From NCBI GenBank assembly GCA_025093985.1, contig JACAAK010000006.1, forward strand, positions 1-64,000: 64,000 bases of DNA. The letters run 5' to 3'. Position numbers and translations under genes: made by a program. This stretch comes from Calvatia gigantea. Taxonomy: Eukaryota > Basidiomycota > Agaricomycetes > Agaricales > Lycoperdaceae. Below, in pieces: positions 8,383 to 17,305 of the stretch; within the stretch, counting starts at the first letter, position 1; each line of letters opens with the position of its first letter. The notes below the pieces were generated by a model that was given only the letters and a program-made list of their open reading frames with translations, searched no databases and was not told the DNA's origin.

Positions 8383-8862
8383 CGAGCTGGACTGTTGCGT
8401 AAATAACCTGCCACGGTATGTACCCCGCCTTCAGTTGTCAAGCTGATGACATCGTTAGGTACTTGGTACGTTCAATTTATTATTTCAAGAATGTTCGTAT
8501 TTAAGTGCGTGGGCGCTTAATGGGCGCCCCGCATTTGGGCGCTACGCGGGCGCTTAAGTACAAGTTTTCCTTACTTTACATTTTCCTGACGATAACTTAA
8601 GCGCCCACAAGCGCTAAGTTCCTGGGCGCTATTTTAGCGCTCGTTGACATTTGTCAACTGTTCCATGGATCGAGTTAATTATACTCATCCCCAAGTATAG
8701 CGCGATCGTACGCGTTCTATTGGTTTGGTAGGTACTGATGGATAATCAGAGCGCCTGATGAGTCTGTCATAAGACGAAACAGGTGGCTGGGGTAGCTCCC
8801 CAGCCTGTTGCGCTGTCTCCTCCATCGGACAACTCAACGGTTTTTTAGGAATCACCTCCTCC
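8383..8862 (+). repeat. pLTR, subfamily B, 5'-shortened
   Basis: Starts at TCCGAGCTGG, about 70 bp inside the full repeat. Contains hammerhead 8747-8817 and leads into the copy C reading frame. Confidence 0.8.
8747..8817 (+). ncRNA. Hammerhead ribozyme, intact
   Basis: Canonical core, GCTGGGG/CCCCAGC form of stem III; predicted cleavage after 8809, about 110 nt upstream of the ATG at 8921. Confidence 0.9.
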
Positions 8863-8920
8863 CCACTTCGCAAAACCGTCGCTCCTCTCTCCGCCTCCCT
8901 GTTTCGACATCTATTTCGCG

Positions 8921-10316
8921 ATGCCCCCTCGTGCTTCAGGATCATCTTCTGGCCCCTCGAAACGTGGCCGTGGCCGTGGCCGCGGCTCCGCTGGTTCTCG
9001 CCCCGCTGTCCCTCGTCCTTTCACCCTGCCGATCTCTCAACTCGCGAGAGGTGCGACCCGAGGGCTCCACGTTCGGGAGCAAAGTCCTGCGGCTGCCCCT
9101 GCCATAGCAATAGCGCAAACGCTGGGCGCCTTGGAGACCGTTCTGGAGGGAAAGGCGAACTCGCCTCAGAACGTTCAAAAACTCCAGCAGGCACAAGCGA
9201 TCGCGAGGCGCGCGCCCATTATGGGCTGCGAAAACCTCTTCGATCTGCTGGGATGCATATTTCCTGGGGACTACAGGGGTGTCTTTAAGGAGCACCTCGA
9301 GGCTGCGATGCGCGCCCGAAAGTCCTTGGCTGCAGTCGAGCGCCAACTCAAGAGTCTGCACGACTCACGAGATAACGGGAAAATCCCCCCCTCCCTTCAG
9401 ACCAAACGAGCGCAACCACAATTTGTGAAAACGTTCATGGTCGCGCATGCCGAGGAGGTTCGCACCTCCTTGAACGACCTCCATAAAGCCTACGAGCTCG
9501 AGGCCCTTAACAAGGTCATTGAGCTCAAGGAAACCGAGGCTCGTGAGCTACGCGCACTCACGCTGCTCATCGACCCCGAGGGTGGGGCGATGGACGTGGA
9601 CAACGATGCATTTGATGCAGAGGAGCCCGCTGAAGGGTCTGACGTGCCTCGGGCTGCTCCCAGCGCCCCCGTCATGACCACCGCACACTTCACGGCTACC
9701 GGCGATCGCCTTTACGCCGACCTCGTTGCCACGTTCGAACGATTGCATAAGGAAGCTAAGGTCCTTGTGTGGGACCATAAGCATCCTGATGTACATGGGC
9801 GGCCTGTTTTGAAGGGAAGGACTGACGACCCAGCCGTGGTCGCCGCTTTTAGGGACCTCCTTGACGACATCCCAGTTATCTGGAGTCGCGCGATCGGCAT
9901 CGTAGAAGACGCGCTGAATAAGGAGTCCAAGAACAAAGCAGATAAACAACGGCTCCAGCGAGCAGCCATCGACGACGTCCAGGAGGCGTCATCTTCCAAG
10001 TCCGTCGCTGAGATGGTCAAGGCGGAAGTAGCTAAGGCGCTCGAGAAGGGTAAAGGGAAGGGCAAGCAGGTGCGTCGATCGTCCATCGACGCTTATGCTG
10101 ATCTGCTAAGCTCTGACAATTTTTCCTTACCTTTTCCACCAGAATCCCAAGCCAGGCAAGGGAGGAGGTCAGCGCGCGAAGGACGGGGCCACTGGGGGGA
10201 GATCCTCCGGTGGTCAAGCCCAACGCGTGCGAGGGACCAAGGGTGGCAAGCAAGTTCGGCAACGCAATCAGGGCAAATCCAAGCCGAACAAGAAGGGGAA
10301 AGGCGGGAGGTCGTAA
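8921..10316 (+). CDS. Alternative spliced product of PLE copy C (basic ORF1 tail)
   Basis: Exon 1 8921-10069 is exactly 383 codons; exon 2 10143-10316 gives the 57-residue basic tail and a double stop. Of the five base differences from copy B in exon 2, four are silent in this frame and only one is silent in the read-through frame. Confidence 0.5.
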
Positions 10317-12745
10317 TAGATGATAACGGCGTCCTAGGATTACGCGTGCATCGCGCGCCTTTCAGGTGGGATGTTTCATCCACTTATCCAGGTTGGCTAC
10401 TGACCGTTTCCCTTCGTCACGCGCAGCAATTTATATGGGCTAGAATACCTTCTGTAGTTTTAGAAAGTATGCGCTATAGGTCCACAATTCATATGATTGA
10501 TTGCGATGTACCGCGTGATTTAGCGATTCATTTGAGTGCGGGACTTAAGTACATGCTCCCCACTAAGTATTCTAAGCAATTAATCTTAGATGCTTGGGAC
10601 GATTTCGTTGATCGTCTCCGTTGGTCAGTTCGCTTCAGAATTATGGAGGATCATGACAATAATGAATTAATCAACGACTATGATCCAGACTACGCGACTC
10701 CGTCCAAAGCTTCTAGAAAGCGTGCGGATCGCTTAGACAGAGCACTTGAGTTTGGCATCGATGAAGGGACGCGGACGATTAACAAAGTAGTCTCGCAATT
10801 GCCCGACGATGACCAGATTGGCGGTCGCACACCTAGATCGCTTTTACCGCCGATCTCCAAACTCCGCGACTATCTAGTAACTCACGAGCTCCTACTGATG
10901 GTCACTGATAAAAACCTCGGTTGCGCAGTCGCTCCGCGATCCTGGTTCATAGAAAGCGCGCTTAAGCTTCTAAACGCTATGGGTAGTCGGGATACTCCTG
11001 ACTATACAAAACTTAAATTTGACCCGAAGACGTTCCATCCTGATCCTAATCATATGGACCATACTACTGGCGAGTATGGATCGGTCCATTGGTATATATG
11101 GTCGAAGCTTTCGCACATGGAGAGAATTGCAAAATTCTGTGCTGAACATGATGTTCACCCGCAACTTCCGGACTTCTTTAGGAGTTTCTTTTTACCGGAG
11201 GTCATGGCTACAAATTACCGTCACAAGGAAGATACTTGGGCGGAGTATGCTGACCGACTCCCAAACTTTTATGTGATTCCTAAAATCCATAAACAACCGG
11301 TAAAAGCAAGGCCGATTATCCCTTGCCACTCTGTTATACAAGGTCCAGCCGGGAAGTATGTCTCCAAGCATCTTAAACCATTAATTGCCGAGAGTCCATT
11401 CATAATTCATGGAACAAAGGATTTGGTACTTAAGCTTGCTAAATTGTCGTTACCCCAATTTAAATTAATAAATGGGTCGCTGCATCGCTTATACTTCGTC
11501 TCAGGTGACGTCGTAGCATTCTATCCTAATATCGATAAGGATCGCTGTCTAGAGATTGTTAATGACAGATACCTTAAATGGTTATCGATGCAAGAGGATT
11601 TAAGCGTTGAGGAATCTACCAACAGAGCTTGGTTAATGAGGGAGTGCCTCAAAGCGGCCAACGACGATCTTATATTCCAGTTCGACGGGGATTATTATAG
11701 GCAGAATCACGGATTAGCGATGGGCGTTGCATGCTCACCGGATTTAGCTAATCTTTATGGAGTACACCATGAGGAAGCCTATCGTATGGGTTCAACCGCC
11801 CGCGTAGCGTATTATGGACGCTATATCGATGACTGTTTGGCCTTAGTGTACGCTAGGTCATACGGAGAGGCCCTTGGATGGGTAAGTCCTCTCAAATTCG
11901 AGAACTGTGAAATTGAATGGGATGCGGATGATAATCACGTCAACTTCCTGGATTTGACCCTCTTTTTTGAGGACGGTGAGTTTCGTCACAAACCGTACAG
12001 GAAACCGCTTAACCATTTCGAACGTTTACCATGGATTAGCTCTCACCCGGAATATGTCAAGCGCGGCACATTCACGAGTGAACTGAGTAGGCTAGCCACT
12101 CTTTCTTCGAAGTATGATTACTACGTAGAAGCATGTAGAGAAATTGCGGATATCTATATTGCGAGAGGCTACCCTCCTAAGTTAATTGCTTCTTGGTTAA
12201 GGAGAAACTATAAGGAACGTTGGGATAATCGGCTTAGAGAGAGTCGACCTGAACCAGCGGACGTCCTTGTCCTTAAATCAGAATATAACTTGTCATGGGA
12301 TTTATTTAACGTTCAAACGTTGGCAGACAGCCTGAAGTCTGGATGGATAGTTGCATTACGCACATTATCCTTCGGTAATACCCCGGAGAAATCAGAACTC
12401 TCCGCGGAAATACTCGCAACCAAGCCGGAACTTACTGAAACTCGTCGGGGAGGGCGATTGCATTGGGGTGGTGAAGATCCGCTATGGCGGGTTGACGCTC
12501 ATTCTAGTGTAGTTGCTAAGTCTCTGGTGGGCAGAGGTGAGTATCTACGCTTGGATAAACTTGGACTTCTTGATCGGCGGTTGATCGTCAGTAAGCGACG
12601 AACGAAACAACTTATAGATCTCGCTGCCTCTTGGCGGCGGGCTGTCTTAGAAAGACGTGATCTAGGTAGTTTTCCAGATCTCAATAGAGATCAACGTACT
12701 GACTTGCGTCAGACTACCTTGGATAGTTGGTTAGCTGAAGCTTGA
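8921..12745 (+). CDS. PLE polyprotein with reverse transcriptase (intron-retained form), copy C
   Basis: 1274 codons from ATG 8921. Same architecture as copy B: Arg/Gly-rich start, conserved helical N-terminal region, segment read through the 73-nt candidate intron at 10070-10142, then the reverse transcriptase with motif A GDVVAFYPNID, the motif B segment and YIDD. Differences from copy B cluster in the N-terminal third (including a short acidic insertion near residue 225); the reverse transcriptase part is almost identical, which suggests recombination or constraint. No endonuclease domain. Confidence 0.88.
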   Translation: MPPRASGSSSGPSKRGRGRGRGSAGSRPAVPRPFTLPISQLARGATRGLHVREQSPAAAPAIAIAQTLGALETVLEGKANSPQNVQKLQQAQAIARRAPIMGCENLFDLLGCIFPGDYRGVFKEHLEAAMRARKSLAAVERQLKSLHDSRDNGKIPPSLQTKRAQPQFVKTFMVAHAEEVRTSLNDLHKAYELEALNKVIELKETEARELRALTLLIDPEGGAMDVDNDAFDAEEPAEGSDVPRAAPSAPVMTTAHFTATGDRLYADLVATFERLHKEAKVLVWDHKHPDVHGRPVLKGRTDDPAVVAAFRDLLDDIPVIWSRAIGIVEDALNKESKNKADKQRLQRAAIDDVQEASSSKSVAEMVKAEVAKALEKGKGKGKQVRRSSIDAYADLLSSDNFSLPFPPESQARQGRRSAREGRGHWGEILRWSSPTRARDQGWQASSATQSGQIQAEQEGERREVVIDDNGVLGLRVHRAPFRWDVSSTYPGWLLTVSLRHAQQFIWARIPSVVLESMRYRSTIHMIDCDVPRDLAIHLSAGLKYMLPTKYSKQLILDAWDDFVDRLRWSVRFRIMEDHDNNELINDYDPDYATPSKASRKRADRLDRALEFGIDEGTRTINKVVSQLPDDDQIGGRTPRSLLPPISKLRDYLVTHELLLMVTDKNLGCAVAPRSWFIESALKLLNAMGSRDTPDYTKLKFDPKTFHPDPNHMDHTTGEYGSVHWYIWSKLSHMERIAKFCAEHDVHPQLPDFFRSFFLPEVMATNYRHKEDTWAEYADRLPNFYVIPKIHKQPVKARPIIPCHSVIQGPAGKYVSKHLKPLIAESPFIIHGTKDLVLKLAKLSLPQFKLINGSLHRLYFVSGDVVAFYPNIDKDRCLEIVNDRYLKWLSMQEDLSVEESTNRAWLMRECLKAANDDLIFQFDGDYYRQNHGLAMGVACSPDLANLYGVHHEEAYRMGSTARVAYYGRYIDDCLALVYARSYGEALGWVSPLKFENCEIEWDADDNHVNFLDLTLFFEDGEFRHKPYRKPLNHFERLPWISSHPEYVKRGTFTSELSRLATLSSKYDYYVEACREIADIYIARGYPPKLIASWLRRNYKERWDNRLRESRPEPADVLVLKSEYNLSWDLFNVQTLADSLKSGWIVALRTLSFGNTPEKSELSAEILATKPELTETRRGGRLHWGGEDPLWRVDAHSSVVAKSLVGRGEYLRLDKLGLLDRRLIVSKRRTKQLIDLAASWRRAVLERRDLGSFPDLNRDQRTDLRQTTLDSWLAEA
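10070..10142 (+). other. Candidate retained intron in PLE copy C
   Basis: 73 nt from GTGCGT to CCACCAG, phase 0. Contains CTGATCTGCTAAG as a possible branch region. Confidence 0.55.
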
Positions 12746-13324
12746 GCTTCACTAGTAACTCTTGTCCGCGGGCGTTCTTTTAGACGCCTGGCGAAAACTT
12801 CTTCTGAATTCTCGGTCGAAACGAAATCCCAGTTACGATTCTGGGTGACTTCGGTCTAATCAAAAATCTCCCGACCCGACGGGGCCTTCTGGCTCCAACT
12901 CCTTTGATACCTGGCATGCCTTCGAGTATGCGATGCGAGTAGTGATCCACTACGCAGTGTGCGTTACGCCAAGCATGTCAGGTTGGACTCATCTTAGGTA
13001 AAGTGCGCTTTTTATGGGCGCGTGAGCGGGATAGATACGTTGGGCAACCTATATTGACGTTCACACAACCAATATGAAGGGAGTCTAGACCTAATGCTTA
13101 ACCTGGTGTGGCAGGTAATAGGCAGGATGAAGGAATGAAGCCAGTAGTCAGTGTCGTTTGAGAGTTCGTACTGTGGCTTGACGAACGTGTTCTTGAGTGA
13201 ACGCTTTTACCAGTAGTTATACGCCGGGGAGGTGATGGCCCCGGTCGGGATAGCGAAAGACCAACAACATCGCATTGGATCCCCAACGTTTTCCTTGCAG
13301 GTGTGCCAAATGGAACACTTTGCG

Positions 13325-13370
13325 GTAAGTACATCCGTGTACGCAATCTTGGACTACTACTAATACGTAG
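13325..13370 (+). other. Intron-like module at the PLE 3' terminus (copy C)
   Basis: Identical to 2171-2216. Confidence 0.45.
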
Positions 13371-13373
13371 GAA

Positions 13374-13399
13374 CCCCCTAACCCCTAACCTCCCCTAAC
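13374..13399. repeat. Telomeric repeat at PLE junction
   Basis: Same 26 bp as 2220-2245. Confidence 0.85.
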
Positions 13400-13938
13400 A
13401 ATGGTGAGTGGAACCGGCCTTGTCTCGTGATGCGCAGGCTGATAGATGGACTAAGGGACTGTCCGAGCTGGACTGTTGCGTAAATAACCTGCCACGGTAT
13501 GTACCCCGCCTTCAGTTGTCAAGCTGATGACATCGTTAGGTACTTGGTACGTTCAATTTATTATTTCAAGAATGTTCGTATTTAAGTGCGTGGGCGCTTA
13601 ATGGGCGCCCCGCATTTGGGCGCTACGCGGGCGCTTAAGTACAAGTTTTCCTTACTTTACATTTTCCTGACGATAACTTAAGCGCCCACAAGCGCTAAGT
13701 TCCTGGGCGCTATTTTAGCGCTCGTTGACATTTGTCAACTGTTCCATGGATCGAGTTAATTATACTCATCCCCAAGTATAGCGCGATCGTACGCGTTCTA
13801 TTGGTTTGGTAGGTACTGATGGATAATCAGAGCGCCTGATGAGTCTGTCATAAGACGAAACAGGTGGCTGGGGTAGCTCCCCAGCCTGTTGCGCTGTCTC
13901 CTCCATCGGACAACTCAACGGTTTTTTAGGAATCACCT
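13400..13938 (+). repeat. Solo pLTR, subfamily B
   Basis: Full length; ends at AATCACCTCC and abuts another pLTR. Confidence 0.8.
13828..13898 (+). ncRNA. Hammerhead ribozyme, intact
   Basis: Canonical; predicted cleavage after 13890. Confidence 0.9.
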
Positions 13939-14376
13939 CCACCCCGCCCTCAGTTGTCAAGCTGATGACATCGTTAGGTACTTGGTACATTCATTTTATT
14001 ATTTCAAGAATGTTCGTATTTAAGTGCGTGGGCGCTTAATGGGCGCCCCGCATTTGGGCGCTACGCGGGCGCTTAAGTACAAGTTTTCCTTACTTTTACA
14101 TTTCCTGACGATAACTTAAGCGCCCACAAGCGCTAAGGTTTTGGGCGCTATATTAGCGCTCGTTGACATTTGTCAACTGTTCCATGGATCGAGTTAATTA
14201 TACTCATCCCCAAGTATAGCGCGATCGTACGCGTTCTATTGGTTTGGTAGGTACTGATGGATAATCAGAGCGCCTGATGAGTCTGTCATAAGACGAAACA
14301 GGTGGTTGGGGTAGCTCCCCAACCTGTTGCGCTGTCTCCTCCATCGACAACTCAACGGTTTTTAGGATCTCCTCCT
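13939..14376 (+). repeat. Solo pLTR, subfamily B, 5'-truncated
   Basis: Begins about 100 bp inside the repeat and ends at CTCCTCC followed by a short telomeric run. Confidence 0.78.
14266..14336 (+). ncRNA. Hammerhead ribozyme, intact
   Basis: GTTGGGG/CCCCAAC form of stem III; predicted cleavage after 14328. Confidence 0.9.
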
Positions 14377-14391
14377 CCCTAACCCCCTAAC
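14377..14391. repeat. Short telomeric repeat
   Basis: Two units (CCCTAA, CCCCCTAA) between two pLTRs. Confidence 0.75.
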
Positions 14392-14925
14392 AATGGTGAG
14401 TGGAACCGGCCTTGTCTCGTGATGCGCAGGCTGATAGATGGACTAAGGGACTGTCCGAGCTGGACTGTTGCGTAAATAACCTGCCACGGTATGTACCCCG
14501 CCCTCAGTTGTCAAGCTGATGACATCGTTAGGTACTTGGTACGTTCATTTTATTATTTCAAGAATGTTCGTATTTAAGTGCATGGGTGCTTAATGGGCGC
14601 CCCGCATTTGGGTGCTACGCGGGCGCTTAAGTACAAGTTTTTCCTTTACTTTTCTTTCCTGACAATAATTTAAGCACCCACAAGTGCTTGAATTTTTGGG
14701 CGCTTTTTAAGCGCTCGCTGATATTTATCAGCTGTTCCATGGATCGAGCTATTTATGCTTGTCCCCAATAATAACGCGAACAATCGCGTTCTATTGGTCT
14801 GGTAGGTACTGATGGATAATCAGAGCGCCTGATGAGTCTGTCAAAAGACGAAACAGGTGGCTGGGGTAGCTCCCCAGCCTGTTGTGCTTGTCTCTCATCA
14901 AGACACACCCAACAGTTTTATTTTC
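14392..14925 (+). repeat. Innermost pLTR of the array, diverged
   Basis: Several C-to-T and G-to-A changes (GGGTGC for GGGCGC, GCACCC for GCGCCC) show it is older than the others. It marks the inner edge of the telomere-attached array; non-repetitive DNA begins after it. Confidence 0.75.
14821..14892 (+). ncRNA. Hammerhead ribozyme, slightly diverged
   Basis: Core bases kept. Stem II loop has one change (GTCAAA). The 3' strand of stem I reads GTGC, giving a G-U wobble against GCGC, and an extra T follows. Probably still foldable. Confidence 0.75.
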
Positions 14926-15937
14926 ACATCCCCCCACCTGTGCCTATGTGACAATGTCTGTGTGTTCTCAGCTTTTGCACTGCGTCTGCAACAGTGAGTG
15001 ACTCCATGAAGTGGAAACCATCTGGGGATAGGGATCTCTGGTGGTATTTACATCAGCTACAAGTGGAAATGGCTAGGACTGTGTGGTGGGCCATCGATGT
15101 AAGCTCTAGACATAGATGTCAAGAAGACAATCACTTGAGCAAATTTGATTTCCGTAATCTGGTTCCCGTTAGCACAAGGTTGGTTTGTCTGGAATTCTAT
15201 AGAGGTCTCGTGCGGCTTCAGGTAACTTGTTCTGAAGCATTGTTAGAAATTTCGGCTGATTCGTCTCAGGGGATAAAACCACCAGCAGTCAACATCCTCT
15301 TGTTTGCATGAAACCCATCTTTCCTTCGGATCACCAGCTCATTGAGAAATGTGAGACAGTCACAAAGCCAATGGTGCGTTTTACTTATCACTTTGTTGGT
15401 TTGTTTTAATGATTACCCTAGTGTTTTTGTATTGATGAAAAGCTGCTGAATGCAGATTTCCCGCAGTATGTACTGCTCGGTCATGGAATCCAAATAGTGT
15501 TAGTTATTCTAACACTGGAAAGTAAAAATGTTGCGATTTATTCACTTGACATGTTGGATGACCTGTGACTAGCATTGACTTATATTTAATACTACTCTCC
15601 TTCAATCCACTCTCCCACCACTAAGAATCCTGACAAAATGGTTATCAAATTATATGGATCTGCCATGTCAACTTGCACTCGACGTGCGGCCATTAAGGGC
15701 CGGGAGTGTTGAAAGTCTCACATATAATCCACACCATGTTCATGTCGTTTTGAAGCCATCATGTACTGATCACCAAAAAGCGACAGCATGTATAAAACTA
15801 TGAAATTGCGTGACAAAGAATCCTCAGTAGCTAGTCCATGAGTGGGTAAACATGACGTCCAAAAGTCCAATGTCTGTCCCATTAATCCGATAAAACAAAG
15901 CAACAAAAATTCACATCATCTAGGCCAAAGAAACACC
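14926..15937. other. No convincing gene
   Basis: About 1 kb of moderately AT-rich DNA. A 105-codon open frame (14994-15311) has no ATG in good context and no recognisable motif. Confidence 0.5.
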
Positions 15938-17140
15938 CTATGCAAGGAAAAGTACGGAGAAGACAACACCGAGGAGAGATACGCCAGAAATAGCTATTGC
16001 AGAAGCATCGTTGGAAGTGCCAGTAGCACCAGGTGCACTACCAGTTCGGCTACCACTCACGGCACCAGCGGAACCGGTAGGAGCAGGAGCGTCAATCTTA
16101 ATGTCTAGGGCTAGGAAGGCCAATGTAGATAGCCGAGCTAGTGTAGGATACGCGGTTGGACGAGGCGGGGATGCGGGCGGTGTAAGGCATGGTGGCGATA
16201 GCGCCTTGATCCTCGGGAGGTTGGGTGTAGGTCATAACCTGGCCATTGACAGTGTAGACACCAGGGAAGTCCTGGTTATCACCCTCACAAGACTCGAAGG
16301 TGCCGTTACGAGCATTGTTGGGAGCGTTGTAGACACAACCGATACGATCGAGTCTGTGCTCGCAGTATTTCTCGTCGTCGGGTTTGTTGGGATCACAGGC
16401 CTTGAAGCAGAACGCGTTACCGCCCATGAAGCTAAAACGAGGGAATGAATTAACTACGGTATCAGGAAGTGAAGCGGATGACGTACTTATGCCACTCGAT
16501 GACCTGAGTCCAGCTCCCACTGAATGCCTCAGAATAGATGAGACCACCCATGGGGTTACCACGCAAGTCGGCACCGTGAGGGTCCATCTCACCTCAATCA
16601 TCACTGGCAGTGTTGGTGAGTTCCTGGCGAATGAAATCAATAACCCGGGTATAGTTGGGGGTCTTCATGAATTGGACACCTTGAAGTGCGCCTGCGGGAA
16701 TCCAGCGAGTGCCACGACCGGGTTTCTTACGCCATGCAACCATCTCGCCTTCAGTGTTGGCGACGAGCGGATTGGGATCGGAAGGACTCCAGTGACAGAA
16801 GTCTGTATGTGTATCATCGTTGGCGAGGTGTCTATGAAGAGTTATACACTGTCGGTGCTGTTAATGACTGAAGTTTGACCTTGAGAGGTGGGCCTTTCTG
16901 TGGTTGGGTTGTACACGCCATAGCCATATTAATTTCCCCGGGTGGGACCAGTGTCAGTGCCAGCTTTGTGGGGTTATAATTTGTTTATTTTAACAACAGT
17001 CGAACGTGGTCGGTCGAAGGGCCAAAAGCGGACGATACCGGAAGGTTTGGCGAATGTTTTAGCGGCAGGAGGAACATGCGGAAAGATTGGTGACCTGAGC
17101 GTTTGCGACTGCAATGGAGAGATCAGCGTGGGCGAAAGGT
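15938..17140 (-). pseudogene. Decayed gene for a secreted/GPI-anchored glycoprotein (macrofage-activating-glycoprotein family)
   Basis: Read on the minus strand, pieces in order are: YGYGVYNPTTE (near 16915), DFCHWSPSDPN, EMVAWRKKPGRGTRWIPAG, GEMDPHGADLRGNPMGG, FCFKACDPNKPDDEKYCEH, GDNQDFPGVYTVNGQVMTYT, then a Ser/Thr/Gly-rich stretch and a hydrophobic C-terminus typical of a GPI signal. This is the pattern of a cell-surface family common in Agaricomycetes (name given to homologues; function unproven). Two plausible introns are present. At least three lesions are visible: a TAA just before YGYG, a TGA between DD and GEMD, and a one-base frame slip before KIDAPAPTG. The N-terminal signal region is not recognisable. 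Convergent or tandem relation with the decarboxylase gene upstream on the same strand. Confidence 0.65.
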
Positions 17141-17305
17141 TTCAAAGGAGTGAAGTCAGCATTGAGCTAGTAAAGAGAGGGGTGGTTTGTGTAAACGTCA
17201 TCCTTGAAGTGGATATAGCAAGAATGGAGATAAGGTCAAGAAGTACAGGTACATTTGAGCATGCTGCATTATCCGTCCAGTTCTGAGTAAGTATTCTATT
17301 AATGA

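Larger units (their letters stand above)
7838..13373 (+). mobile_element. Penelope-like element copy C (Coprina type) with two tandem pLTRs
   Basis: Begins with a full subfamily-A pLTR (7838-8382) joined without telomeric repeats to a slightly shorter subfamily-B pLTR (8383-8862). Leader, frame (8921-12745), 3' untranslated region and terminal module follow. The pLTR-pLTR-ORF order is a usual PLE arrangement. The mixture of two subfamilies in one unit points to recombination or template switching. Confidence 0.87.

Noticed and set aside
16942..17286. Plus-strand frame of 114 codons
   Set aside because: Lies antisense to the upstream part of the decayed glycoprotein gene; no motif.
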